Shown: positions 24,281 through 36,632 of the stretch, in pieces | Layout: every line of letters begins with the position of its first letter | Numbering within the stretch: the stretch's first letter is position 1 | NCBI GenBank assembly: GCA_039602395.1 | Contig: JBCNJP010000025.1 | Location: 46,457,980-46,521,979, forward strand | DNA from: Deinandra increscens subsp. villosa | Taxonomy: Eukaryota; Streptophyta; Magnoliopsida; Asterales; Asteraceae | Length of the DNA: 64,000 nucleotides | Reading direction: 5' to 3' | The notes under the pieces: generated by a model | Database searches by the model: none | Told to the model about the DNA's origin: nothing | What the model saw: only the letters and a program-made list of their open reading frames with translations | Translations under genes and position numbers: made by a program

Positions 24281-24288
24281 TATTTATA
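24281..24288 (-). promoter_or_regulatory. E5 3' LTR TATA box
   Basis: TATAAATA on the minus strand in GATATAAATACATG, followed in the sense direction by a GA-rich leader tract. Confidence 0.6.
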
Positions 24289-25158
24289 TCCAATCCGAAT
24301 CCACCAATTTGATACACGTCCGTTGATGACAATTCAAAATATTTGCTGAATCAGGTATTAGACGTAAAGTAAGGAGCAAGTAAATTTAATACGGTATAAT
24401 AAATAATGAGTAGGTATTATACCCGTATTTTTAAACCCGTCAAATAACTTAATATTTCATAAACGATTTATAAAAATTCTCGAACGTCTAAAATATTACG
24501 GGACTCCAACAAATATAATTATTATATTTATTCTTCGGTTAAAACATTAACCGGTGATCATTCGTTTAACTATGTGGTAAAAGCGAGTCTAATCGGTGTC
24601 GCGATCTCGGACATTTTGCAAACCGAATACGCCGTCCTGACTGAAATACTTTATAAATATTATTATAATTATTTATACCTTGCCGAGGCGTTATAATCAT
24701 CTCGAGCGGCTAACCGAATTGATTTTGATTATTATCGGGTAACAGCAACGGTTACTGTTTCCACCGTTTTTCGTGCCGATCGTCGTCATGATAATGATTA
24801 TAAATCAAGTATTTAGCAATACCTGAGATTCTATTTTTGCTTCGGCGTTAATTTAGTGACGTTCGAGCTTTAGTTACGGTTATTGCAAACCGGGCCTAAA
24901 TCACTATTTTGCGTTTTTCCGCTTCGTTATAACTCGGATTTGAGATCCGTCTGCGCCCACGGTCTTTATTTTACATTATCTACCATATTCTATAAATTCG
25001 TCTCTTGACGTTTCCTCGAATTTCGTGTCGAATATTCATACGTGAATCGTGACGTTTCTCTATTATACGTATATATATATTATATCACATGTATTTCAGC
25101 TACTTAACAAATATAGCACACGTATATAATTTAAGTTTTAAAATTTTGGGGTGTTACA

Positions 25159-28100
25159 ACTCTACCCCCCTTAAAAAGGTTTCATCCTCGAAACTTACTC
25201 AAACTGTGATTTAACTCTCAATGAGTTCTTTATCTCACCTTTCTTTCCCGGATCAATCCGGAAACCTTTCTATGCATTTAATGCATCCATATCACATGAA
25301 CCACTTGGTTCCTAGGCTACGATTTTAACATCGTAACAACTTTCTATGACAATCTATCATTTAACTCTATTACCTATAAGGTAATACTTTAACTATTCTA
25401 TTCACAAAATCATGTTCACAATTAGAATGTGAACCGCATTTCTATAACTATTGCTAGTACTTTTAGGAATGAATCCCTAATGAACAGTCTAGCTAACGAT
25501 TTGGGAAAATATGTTTCTCAAAATAAAGAAACTCTTCCTTTTATCAATAACATACTATCTAGGTGGTGTCATAACTCTTTAGCTATATAGGATAACCTGA
25601 TCATGAATTCCACCGGAATATGCTTCGAATTTCCTAAAGTTGAAATTTATCGCGAAGCTTCTGTCATTCTGCTTTAACCTTCTGCGTACGTTAAACATTT
25701 ACCCGTATGCTGTAAGATTTGAACTTCTCTTCTGGACATCAATAGTCCCTCAGTCATTCGTTGGTAAGTGATATGTATTCATGAATGCTACTTATTTGTT
25801 TCCGACAGTGGCCCGTAATATCTACCTGCACAAGACTAATTCTAGTACCACTTCTGGTTGTACCTCAGGTGTATATATATAGGATGTACCAGCAGCGTAT
25901 CCACCACACCCTTGATACAACTAGAGGCGTACTATTACTAGTCTGGTGTAGAGCGATATTACTATTCTAACCACAACAACATCAGTATAATTCATGACTA
26001 TTTATTACTTACTTAAATAACTAATTTGGACATTCTGCGTACGACCTCGTTTGTTGTTTGCATCTCTTGAGTGTAAACACTACTGCTGCAATTCCCTTCT
26101 TCACTAGGCCTAATCGGTAATGATTTTACCCATGCCTAAGTTAAACCGTTTATTACTTCATTTCATGTCTGCTACTGATTAGGATTCCAAAAGGACTTGA
26201 CATCTTCTTAGTCAACCTAATGGCATTACATCCTTGGAAAGTCTTAGCGGCTTCAGATGTATTAACATGGCCTCTCTCTTTTCCTGATCTTCAGTACTTC
26301 CTTCCAATGCTTCATGCATTCTTCACCGTCCTTGAGAACCTTAGAACGTCATTCATCGGCAGGCTTAGCCACGGGATTTCTGGAATTATAGGGGCGTTCG
26401 TCATTCAATTCAATCATTACTTAATAACTCGTAATGATACTTTTTGTTTCCGAAAAGCCATCCTCTTTATAGGCTCACTTTTAATCCTTTAGCTGATGTT
26501 AAGCTGATCTTAGATCGACCTTGGAGAACCGTCTTGCTCCTTATATCTGGTTGAATGGTTTGCTGATCCTTGGCAAAGGATATCTGCTTCTCACCAATTG
26601 CTTCTTTATCTTCTTGCAGTCTATGCATATCTTTGGCTTCCTTCCGTCTTCTTGAAATTGCTGGTGCATCCTAATTCGATATTTTTGGTCTAAAGAAATC
26701 TTCTTGTTTCTGTTGGAGATATCTGGAAAATGCTTATTGCTTCTGGCGTTGTTGCTTCGGGCGTTGCTTCTAGCATTTTTCTCTGGCGTCGAATTGATTT
26801 TTGGAACTTCATTTCTTGATCTGACGGGCTGCTCATTTGGACCTTCTGAATAATTCGTTCGGAAATTTAATACGTTACCGGTACGTTCTTCAGTTTCTTG
26901 GTTTTGCCTTCGAGTAAATGGCATACGTTGAGTATGACTTACCTCTTGACCCATGTACTTCCACGTTGTAATCTTTACTACCAAGCCATCACAATCCTTG
27001 CATATGAAGTTGAGTCTTCCTCCAGTTACAGATGAGTTACGCGTAGCATCTCGCGAGTTAATTGATTCAACGTCTAAATTTACTTTATCATTACCCTTAG
27101 CTGGGCATTGATCTTAAGAAGAACATTTGTCAAATACTGATCATTTAATTGCATCGGTGTAATACACTGTGTGACAATTCCTAATATCGAATTCAGACCT
27201 CTAAGTTTGCAATTTGTTGCTAATATCAAATCGCCAGGCTCGTCCGTGTATCAACATCTGTCTTGAGGTCATTTATCTTGACGTCTTTGCATTTGTCCTA
27301 AGGAAGACGTAATCCTAAGCTGTCTAAGGTAGCTTGACTACAGGATTCCTTGACAATGCTTTTCCTCTTCTTATGTTGGAATTCTTCTTCGTGTAGCTCA
27401 TCCAATCATCGTGTGCTTTCATCCTGCCATTTGAAGAAACAATATCTCTTAGGACGTAAGTTCTTCTTGGCCTACTTTGGACCTTCATACTCCTAAACTT
27501 GTGGATTCTCGATCCAGCTTGTGTTAACCTTCGTCATCTTTCTTTGAGCCACCCTTAACTTCAAACTGCTAGCTTCTGCTTTCAGCCTTCCGGCGCCTAT
27601 CACTTATAGTGATTGTTTTCTGAAGGTACCAACGTAGCTTGGAACGTTGTTTCCACTATTCTCGCCATAGCAATTCTTATTTCTTATTTGTCGTGACATC
27701 GTCTATCACCTCTACAGTTTCCTTTCCTTCAGGTGACATTTAGGTTTGTCTGCACCTCTTTTCATCTTCAATGATTCCTGAGTTTTCCAAATGCAATTCC
27801 TAAGATAACGTTTCTCGCACATCTGACATATCGGCCTTCTTTGTTCAGAAGCTCCTTTAGCCTTCTTGTGGAATCTGCCGTCATTGTCTTCAAGACCTTC
27901 TTCATTCTCCGACTGCTTTCGTTTGCCTTTTATCGGGAATTTATTTCTACCAAAAGCTTCCTCGGAACCACTTCCACTAGTGGCTGCTTCACTGGACATT
28001 CTTCTCGTCAAAGCTTCCGGAAGTTGATTAGGAATCGATAATGACGTAATCTTCAACGCTTCTGCCACTATTCATAATATAACGGCTTTCATTTCTTCAC

Positions 28101-28741
28101 TCGAAGGTATTCGTCTTTCATTTACTGACATCAGATTTCGTATCGGATGTTCTATTCGTATTCCTATCATGACTATGATTTCTAATCTTCTGATCATATG
28201 ATCAAAATAATCTGACACTTCAGAACTCATGTGACGTGAAGTCTTCAAATTTTGAATTCATGATAATTAGATAATTGCAAGCGCTATACAATTATATAAT
28301 TACGATGCATTCAAAACCTAGTTATTCTCATCACAATCATCCCTAGTGTCCGTACCTCCTTTCATTCTTTACCGGTAATTCTAAAAACCGGTCTTTTAAA
28401 ACTACCTTTTTCTAGGCATTCTTTACAAGTTATTGACCGCGTATCTCACTGTCAATTAACCTACCTCGCACTAGGCCACATAACAGTTAGAACCTATGAT
28501 ATGTTCATTTGGGTAAAATACCAAATTGCAGTAGCTAATTGCAATCTGGTAGTCTCCGCACTTGCATACCTTAAGTCCTACCTCCTATGTTCCTCGTGCA
28601 ACATTTTTCCTATGGGCAAGACTATCCTGACTGGCATTTACATTCCCTATCTAACCTTACTTTGTTTACCAAGAGTCCTAGTTTAAGTCTAGATATCGTG
28701 CTAGTATCTAAATCTCTTAAACCAAGGCTCTGATACTAACT
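25159..28741 (-). pseudogene. E5 internal region: decayed gag and RT traces
   Basis: Read 5' to 3' on the minus strand: primer site TAGTATCAGAGCC (28738-28726, one change from TGGTATCAGAGCC); a gag-like start (MSSEVSDYFDH near 28230); a Lys-rich part with a broken knuckle (CQMCEKRYLRNC, near 27820); then much noncoding sequence and a trace of reverse transcriptase near 26640-26550 (CIDCKKIKKQL followed by RYPLPRI, where intact elements have CIDYRELNKL). The capsid core, protease, RNase H and integrase are not recognisable. It ends in TTTAAGGGGGGTAGAGT, a polypurine tract. Against near-identical LTRs, this decay must predate the last transposition. Confidence 0.7.
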
Positions 28742-29020
28742 TGTGACGCCCACTCCCAGTCTTGGTTCCAGGAGGGGTCACGTGTCAGATTTACTCATTA
28801 ACACATGGTACAACAGAGATAACTAAGCAGCGGAAATTAAAAACTTTTCATTTATATATATATATAACAAGTTACAACAGTAAGGAAGATAACAGCATAA
28901 TCTATAAGTAGATCTTGTCTATAGCTATGCCAGTCTACTACCGAGTCTTTCCTGATAGCTTGCCCATCTAATCTGCCCTTGCTAGAGCCCTTCCCTTGCT
29001 ACTTTATACATCACCGATAA

Positions 29021-29902
29021 TTGACATACATGCTTTTAAAGGTCAGCTTACGCTGGTGAGTTCTAAGTATTTAAAACTTTTACCTTTCCTTGAAAGGTTA
29101 CCTCAAACGTTTGACCTAACGGTCTCTTCTTTATAAACATTTATCAGGTACAAAACATAACAGAATTATACCAAAACATTTAAACATTCAGTATTAAAAT
29201 TCATTTAATACTCTAAAACATACCTCAAAACATGTAGACCTAACGGCCCCTTCTTTATAAACATTGAACAGGTATAAAGCATAACAGGATTATACCAAAA
29301 CGTTTAACTCATCAGTATTAAAAATTATTTAATACTCTAAAATACCTTGGGCCTCCGGGACCCATCCTCTGTGCAAATAATCATTACGTATAATAAAGTC
29401 ATACGAAATATTATAAGCAAAACCTCTTTTTACTAAGCATTGTCTATCCTCCGGGACTACGCTTAGTCCCTTCGGGCGGCCGTCGCCTCTCGCCTCCTGA
29501 GTAACCGTCGTCACTCCAGTGGCTTCAATTCCACTGCTTGAATTGCAATTCCCCTCAACCAGACAATCTTTGCTTAGATTAAAACTTCTTTAAAATAACC
29601 CCAAGGGTCATTTCCTTTATCCTTAAGAACTCATTTTCCTCATTTTAAACTTTTCGTTTAAAAGTTTAACTTCTTTATTACCCTTTTATTATAACCTTTC
29701 CGAAAAGAGTTTATAACATGTAATAACAATTTAAAACAGTTATAGGCATTATAACATTTTCATGTATGTGTATCAACACAAAACAAGTAAAGGCATCTCA
29801 AATACTTTTCAAGTAAGCAGTTGAATATGTATCATTGCATGTATATCAGCCAGAAAACGTTAAAAACTTTAAAACATTTAAAAGTGGGCTCTTAGAACTC
29901 AC
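29021..29902 (-). other. LTR intron module, E5 5' LTR, acceptor lost
   Basis: The donor is intact at 29902, but the acceptor reads GTCAA where the 3' LTR has GTCAG. Since both LTRs were identical at insertion, the change came later. Confidence 0.45.
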
Positions 29903-32118
29903 CTTATTCTCTTAAGCAGTTAATTCAGAGAAAACCTCCGCTATGCCTTCAAATTAAACCTAATTGCGTATTGTATGGCGTTAACACAAGGTTTATAATA
30001 AACATTTCCTATGTTTATTTTAACTCTTTATTAACTTAATAATACTTAGTTATTAAGTTTATTTCTTTTAAAGGTCAAAATGACCAAAATGCCCTTTAGG
30101 CCATTATCCTTTTCCTTTGTTGATAATATGAAGACACGCATTCCTATAAGTAAACGCTCACTCCGGGATCGCCCAGTGAGGGATGCCATTTCCCAGTTGG
30201 GATTTATGCGACACCCTCGCTTTTGCCAGAAACCGCAGTGTACAGGCGTCCACCATTCCGGTCCGCGCGAACTTCTAAATATCCGATTAACTCGGTACTT
30301 AAAATACTTTATCATTTGTCCATTTAACTTCATATATACTTATTATATATGTGAACATAGTTCCATGTCAAAAATCAAGTCTCCATACCCTTCGGATTAT
30401 TTTATATTAAATAATCATATTTGGAAACCCTAATTTCCCGTTATTTTCATTTCTTTATCAAAACTCATTTTCATTCAAAACTGACTTAGGGTATTATCCG
30501 TTATAACATGCTTTAAAATTTTAAAGCTTGTTTCATTACCGTTTACTCGGGTTTGACAGAACAGTGTCTAGAAAACCCTAATTTCAATATTAACACTTTA
30601 AAATATATGTTAACATATTTTAAATATGTTTCAAATATATATTAAACATTTAATCCGATAATTTCTTTATCAATATCGTTAACCTTTATATTAAATATAT
30701 ACCTTTATATATATTTAATATTTAAGTATATTCCTTTAATCAATTAAAATTGATTAATAATCATATATATATATTTATTCCTCTTAAATATATATTTATA
30801 TCATTTATCCCGTTCTATTATGATTTCATATAAACTTTAACTTAACAATAATATTTGTAATAATAACAAATATATAACGTGATTACTTCTTGACGGGTCT
30901 TGAAACGAGTCCGAATAATAACCAAATAATAAAGTTATCCGTTTTAGATAAACGAATAGTCCTTCCCGACTAACTTCTCGCCACGAGCATTTCCCCGTTG
31001 TCGGTTCGTTGTTTGGACCTCGTTACGCCACCGAAAGGTTGACCAAAAGTATAGACAGGTTTTATTAACGTCACTAGTTTACACTGTGGCGACCCTAAAA
31101 CTTTTGCTTTCTTTCCCCAGCAACTACAACAACAACGACAGCTGAAGCTGCGAACGCTACGACGCAAGAATAATTTTCGGGACGAAAATTCCATTTACAA
31201 GGGGATGATGTGACATCCGAGAATTTCAAGGTTTACTTCCGTTAGACAATTTCCGTTAGTTACCTTATAAGTGTTAACTTAGTAACTAATGCTTAACTAG
31301 GCCGAATACGTCCACGACCTTTGGTTGATCACCGAACCCGTCCATACGTGTTATGTGTTTACTTAATTATTGTTGTTAGGTGCAATATGATTTAAATACA
31401 CGATTATTATTAAAAAGCATGACTATTTGTGTATTTGTTAAATTATGTGACAAATTACTTAATTATGTATTTATATGTTTAACCGGGTAATTAGAACGTA
31501 TGCTTACATGATCAATAATGGGCTAGTAATTAGACTAATCATGGGCTAATGATTGTTAATCATTGGGGCCCAAATCCCAATGGAAGCCCATGATAAGCCT
31601 TAGTATTTAAACCCACTTAAAAACCCTAATCACTCATTTTTCATACATCACCATACAAACACACACACTCTCCATCTTCTCCTCTCTCTCTCGAAATTCT
31701 GGACCAGCCCCAAGAACCACCAAGACCAGCCATCATTCCTGTTGGTGAAGATCATCCATAGAGCTTGATTAAACCGTGAGTCCCATGAACCAAGTTTTAT
31801 GCATTTTCTATGTGTTTTACTATAAAGCATGCCTAGATCTTCATAGAATCACTTGATCTTCTGAAATGATGCTTAGGAATGCTAGATCTATCATAAAGTC
31901 TGCAAATTTACGTGTGAAACTGATCCATAATGAAGATTCATGCTAGATTAGGTCATTTTGTGTAAAAAGTGTTATTGATGATTTGATGATGAAAAACCAT
32001 GTTTAAGGTGTTAAAAATGCTTCTGTGATGTTGGTAAATGTTTATGTATACTAGATAATGAATTACACGAAGTATGGAAGCTGTTAGAAAGATTTTTAGT
32101 CAAATTTACGGGTTTTTT

Positions 32119-32450
32119 AGCGACTAGCGAAACTGTGCATTCAATAGGCGAAACTATTCAGCGAAATTATGTATATCTTCATCCAGCGACACTATTAAGC
32201 GAAACTATAGTGTCGCCTGTGACCGAAACTACCGAGCGAAACAACTATAGACCTTGTCCCTGAACGAAAGTTCAAACCAGTTTCGAGCGAAGCTATGCTA
32301 GCGAAACTGTGTCATCAGTTTCGAGCGAAACTAGCTAGCGAAACTGTGTCATCGGGTATTTCCTAGCGAAAGTGCTGCCCTTGCACACAGCGAAACTGTG
32401 CAGCGAAACTGCGTAGCGAAACTGTAGCGAAACTGCTAGCGAAACTGTGA
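32119..32450 (+). repeat. GCGAAACT word array
   Basis: Eleven exact GCGAAACT words and about seven one-base variants in 330 bases, often within AGCGAAACTGTG. Spacing is irregular. It lies in the transcribed part of the LTR, upstream of the putative donor. Confidence 0.88.
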
Positions 32451-32745
32451 CCAGACCAAAACCCAAACTTGTGCAACTTATTTTAAATGTTATGCCATGA
32501 CTTGCATGATTATGTCATGATAAAACCTGCTTTGATTTCTGAGTTATGTGAACCCTTTTTTATGATCAACCATCGGTGTCGTGTGTCGGTGTGTCGAGTC
32601 GTAGTTCCAACGTGCTATGTTATGGGCCATAGTGACGTAGTTAAAGTTTAGACACAACCTAACACCTAAGGCCTTAATGTGATTATTAGGTCTTCGTTAG
32701 CAAACATAATTTGGACTATTTGAAGTGTAAGCTGAGCAACCTAAG

Positions 32746-33517
32746 GTGAGTTTCACAAACCCTTTAATTATGAGCCCGTTTGGGCCACAACGAATTTACT
32801 TAACGGAAACCAACGTTGACATCTTGAGATATTGCCAAATGGAATATTTGTTATGGTAAGCTGGAGTGTTCTATGGAAAGCACTTGCAACTGTCCATCCT
32901 TGGGGTTTCAAATGAAATCCGGAACAATCATTTTGACACTTAAACTCTTTTTAGGATTTCAAATGAAATCCAGAATAAACGGTTTTAATATGACTAGTGT
33001 AGGTTAAAGTCTAAACCAAATGATATCACATGATTTCTAAGGATGCCTTAAAACTTAAAAGTCCTCAACAATTTAATACCATTAATTTACGAAGCGAGGG
33101 GATATTGGGTAGATCTACTGAGGGTTGACAACCCTGCTCCGCGGTACACAAATGTGTAGCCAACCGGCTGGAGGCCGAACGGAGTACAATATCAGCCTAT
33201 TTTAAGTTGTGGGTCCCATGAGGAACACAACTGGAGGCACAAACCATCGGCAAATGCCGAACTCTGTTACGTCAGCTTTGGTACGAACTTCCTTAGTGCA
33301 TGGAAACCGGATTAGCTACCCGCGATATCGGTTGACCGCTTTAATCTTTACTTAACTAGTGCATATTCGATAATTCAACACTTGGCAATTGTTTTGCAAA
33401 ACTATTACTTAATTATATGTTGATACATACGCTTATGAGACCGGGCCGCTGCATGACATGCCAACTGTGAACTCACCAACCGTTAGGTTGACACTTGTAT
33501 GGTTTTCACTTTTGCAG
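32746..33517 (+). other. Putative LTR intron, E6
   Basis: Donor CCTAAG|GTGAGTTTCAC; dyads GTAGATCTAC (33109-33118) and GGGTTGACAACCC (33122-33134); pre-acceptor GTGAACTCACC near 33467; TTGAC about 27 nt before acceptor CACTTTTGCAG at 33517. Confidence 0.55.
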
Positions 33518-34700
33518 ATCGCTGAGGAGTATCCACCGGAGGTTGGCATGGCACCCGAAGTTACCTATTTCATTTTGTACTTAATTTGGGAATTGAATAA
33601 CAATTTTTGTTTTGTAATTAAAGCACGTGGTTAGTGCCAAGATACTCATATTTTCTTTCTGCTGCGAACTCTTAAACTGTTTTATGATGAATGATTGGAC
33701 TTTACCCTGATTTGTTTAGTATTTGTAACTAATGGTTGTGGTCCTGGTTTGCTCGCACCCCTTAACGGTATAAACTCCGTTAGTGGGTAATTTGGGGGTG
33801 TGACATACACCCCGTTTGCCGCCACCGTGGACCACCTTTAACGACCGTCGACCACCGCAACTATTCTTTGTCATCCCGGTAGCTCACTACCGTTGCCGGC
33901 ATCACCCGTCGTCAACCGCTCGTCACCGAATCTCACTCCGAACATCACCGAATATCACCATTTAACACAACCAATATCATCTAATTGATCATCTTTGAGC
34001 TATAACCAACGTCACCAAAAACAGTTCGATACACCCACCATCAGCATCGCTTGTTACCAATTTCATCGGAGTAGACGGGGTTCACGGATGGGGTCGGAGA
34101 AGTCCTCAGAGCCACTGATCTCTGCTCCCGGAAGGTTGTGAGACCACCATGGTCACCACCATTCCGCTCGTTGCCGGCGATAGCCAATGGCCCGCCGGGT
34201 ATCGCGGCTGCTTCAGGCGAACGATGAGAATGTCGCCGGGTGTTGCAGGTCGTCGGAGATGGAGAAGGGTGCTGTTGGGTTGCCGGCTTCTGCTGCTGTC
34301 GTCGAACAGAAATGGAGGAGAAGGGGTGCAGCCGGAAAAACCAAACAAAAAGGGTCGCCGGTTTTCTGCGGGGTTTTTAAATCGGAGGAGGTGGCAGGAG
34401 TGAAGGTGCTAGGTCGCCGGTTTTGCTGGGCTCTCCGGAGAGAGGGAGACCAGCGGAGGTTAGGGGTTCGCCGGGGGTTCTTATCGGACGATCGGAGAAG
34501 GAAAGGGACGAGAGGGAGGCTGGTTTCGTGCCGGAAAAGTCAAGAGGGAGGGTCGCCGGTTTCTGCTTGTCGGGCGGAACAGAAACGGAGAGGGAGGGGG
34601 TAGGGTGGCGTACGGCCTCTCTCTCTCTCTACCTTTCTTTCTTCTTTTGTTTTGTATGTATGTGTTTGAATTGTGATTTTAGAAGATACATATCTGCATG

Positions 34701-34708
34701 TATTTATA
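34701..34708 (-). promoter_or_regulatory. E5 5' LTR TATA box
   Basis: Same TATAAATA as in the 3' LTR, on the minus strand; it would drive the genomic transcript. Confidence 0.6.
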
Positions 34709-35555
34709 TCTAATCCGAATCCACCAATTCAAAATATTTGCTGAATCAGGTATTAAACGTGAAGTAAGGAGCAAGTAAATTTAATACGGTATAATAAATA
34801 ATGAGTAGGTATTATACCTGTATTTTTAAACCCGACAAATAACTTAATATTTCATAAACGATTTATAAAAATTCCCGAACGTCTAAAATATTACGGGACT
34901 CCAACAAATATAATTATTATATTTATTCTTCGGTTAAAACGTTAACCGGTGATCATTCGTTTAACTATGTGGTAAAAGCGTGTCTAATCGGTGTCGCAAT
35001 CTCGGTCGTTTTGCAGACCGAATACGCCGTCCTGACTGAAATACTTTATAAATATTATTATAATTATTTATACCTTGCCGAGGCGTTATAATCATCTCGA
35101 GCGGCTAACCGAATTGATTTTGGTTATTATCGGGTAACAGCAACGGTTACTGTTTCCACCGTTTTTCGTGCCGATCGTCGTCATTATAATGATTATAAAT
35201 CAAGTATTTAGCAATACCTGAGATTCTATTTTTGCTTCGGCATTAATTTAGTGACATTCGAGCTTTAGTTACGGTTATTGCAAACCGGGCCTAAATCACT
35301 ATTTTGCATTTTTCCGCTTCGTTATAACTCGGATTTGAGATCCGTCTGCGCCCACGGTCTTTATTTTACATTATCTACCATATTCTATAAATTCGTCTCT
35401 TGACGTTTCCTCGAATGTTGTGTCGAATATTCATACGTGAATCGTGACGTTTCTCTATTATACGTATATATATATATATATTATATCACATGTATTTCAG
35501 CTACTTAACAAATATAGCACACGTATATAATTTAAGTCATAAAATTTTGTGGTGT

Positions 35556-35610
<55 letters not shown>

Positions 35611-35618
<8 letters not shown>

Positions 35619-35808
35619 AAAGTTCATTGTAGACACCTTCATAAGTGTAGACAGGTAGACACCTTTTTTCACCATTAGATCTCTTGATCTAATGGTTATG
35701 ATTAATTTATTTTTTCTTTTATTTTCTTTTTCTCATTGTTCAGAAAATTTCACATGTGAAATAGGGTGTCTACCTGTCTACACTTATGGGGTGTCTACAA
35801 TGAACCTC

Positions 35809-35814
<6 letters not shown>
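35611..35814. mobile_element. MITE of about 0.2 kb in AT microsatellite
   Basis: Imperfect terminal inverted repeats of about 50 bp: TTCATTGTAGACACC with AAGTGTAGACAGGTAGACAC at the left, mirrored at the right. It sits within TA repeats (35565-35614 and 35815-35880), so the target copy cannot be defined. Copy A of the LTR lacks it. Confidence 0.8.
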
Positions 35815-35882
<68 letters not shown>

Positions 35883-36141
35883 TTGAAATCTTTAAACTTA
35901 GAAAATTTATGTAATATTGATATATTGTATTTTCTCGCGTTATTTCAATAATCGCTCGAATTGGGCACATGTGCCATCCTCGACTCCACGATAAATCGTT
36001 TTATCGTCTACGTTAGATTTAATAGTTTATAGAACACACACTTATACTCGTATGCTCGTTAGGTGATTGATTGCGTTCACAAGACTCGTTCTTGCTACTT
36101 GACTTAACTGTTTATCTGGAAACTTTGCTGTGCAACCTAAG

Positions 36142-36632
36142 GTGAGTTTCACAGCCCCATTTTACTGTTTTAGATCCTGTTGGGGGAGATTTAACATGCA
36201 TGAATTACTCAACTGAGATAATTTGACTTTTATATATCACTTGAAGTACTTGTAGCACACTGATATAACAAATTCCTTCTTATGGTACCGTTAGTATTAA
36301 TGGCGATAGCGGACAATATATTGTAGTACTACTGGGTCTGACAAACCCCACCCGGGTCAGTTGCTCTGGCACAATTGGATATCAAATGGGTGTTATATTC
36401 TTCCTAAACAAAACAAGGAAAACTATAAACAACTGTTAGCTTCGGTGACCATCAACGTGCGAAGTTTCATGTATATAGCATAGCTAGCTATTTGATATAT
36501 ATTAGTGATTATGCTCTTACAAATTGACGTTATTGAACGGTCAATTTTAAACTGAACTTGAAATGTTACTGAACTGTTAAACCTGTGAACTCACCAACCT
36601 TTGTGTTGACCCTTTAGCATGTTATTTCTCAG
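36142..36632 (+). other. Putative LTR intron, E4 copy B
   Basis: Donor CCTAAG|GTGAGTTTCACAG; dyads GTAGTACTAC (36323-36332) and GGGTCTGACAAACCC (36334-36348); CTGTGAACTCACC near 36589; TTGAC about 27 nt before acceptor TTATTTCTCAG at 36632. All parts are better kept than in copy A. Confidence 0.55.

Larger units (their letters stand above)
21078..25158 (-). repeat. E5 3' LTR, 4.1 kb
   Basis: From TGTGACGCC (plus strand) at 21078 to GGTGTTACA at 25158. Compared with the 5' LTR it lacks about 45 bases after ACAGAGAT near 21155; otherwise the two are very similar by eye. It has a tandem 126-bp duplication, an intron module, a GC-rich section and a TATA box. Confidence 0.9.
31085..33805 (+). mobile_element. 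E6: LTR with short internal stub, inserted in E5 5' LTR
   Basis: Flanked by TACAC (31080-31084 and 33806-33810). The empty site is visible in the E5 3' LTR near 23380 (GTTTACACCCCG). The insert is 124 bases starting TGTGGCGACC and ending in a polypurine tract (AAGGGGATGA), then a full LTR. Most of the 5' LTR and internal region is gone. Confidence 0.9.
31209..33805 (+). repeat. E6 LTR, 2.6 kb
   Basis: TGTGACATCC to GGGTGTGACA. A TATTTAAA motif near 31593 and an AACCCTAA stretch mark the likely promoter region. It contains a GCGAAACT word array and an intron module with two dyads. Confidence 0.88.
21078..35559 (-). mobile_element. E5: large gypsy-derived element with near-identical LTRs and wrecked interior
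   Basis: LTRs at 21078-25158 (3') and 28742-35559 (5', interrupted by E6) flank an internal region of only 3.6 kb. Target duplication TATAT (21073-21077 and 35560-35564). Primer site (28726-28738) and polypurine tract (25159-25175) are in place. LTR ends resemble E1. Coding remnants are too decayed for function, so it fits a non-autonomous derivative moved by a partner. Confidence 0.9.
28742..35559 (-). repeat. E5 5' LTR, interrupted by E6
   Basis: Without E6 and one target copy it is about 4.09 kb, matching the 3' LTR. It starts TGTGACGCC at 28742 (plus strand) and ends GGTGTTACA at 35559. Confidence 0.9.

Noticed and set aside
31605..31640. Telomere repeat
   Set aside because: Only a single AACCCTAA in an LTR leader, as in many plant leaders; no tandem telomeric units.
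35692..35951. Tyr/Ile repeat protein
   Set aside because: It is the translation of a TA microsatellite and part of a MITE.
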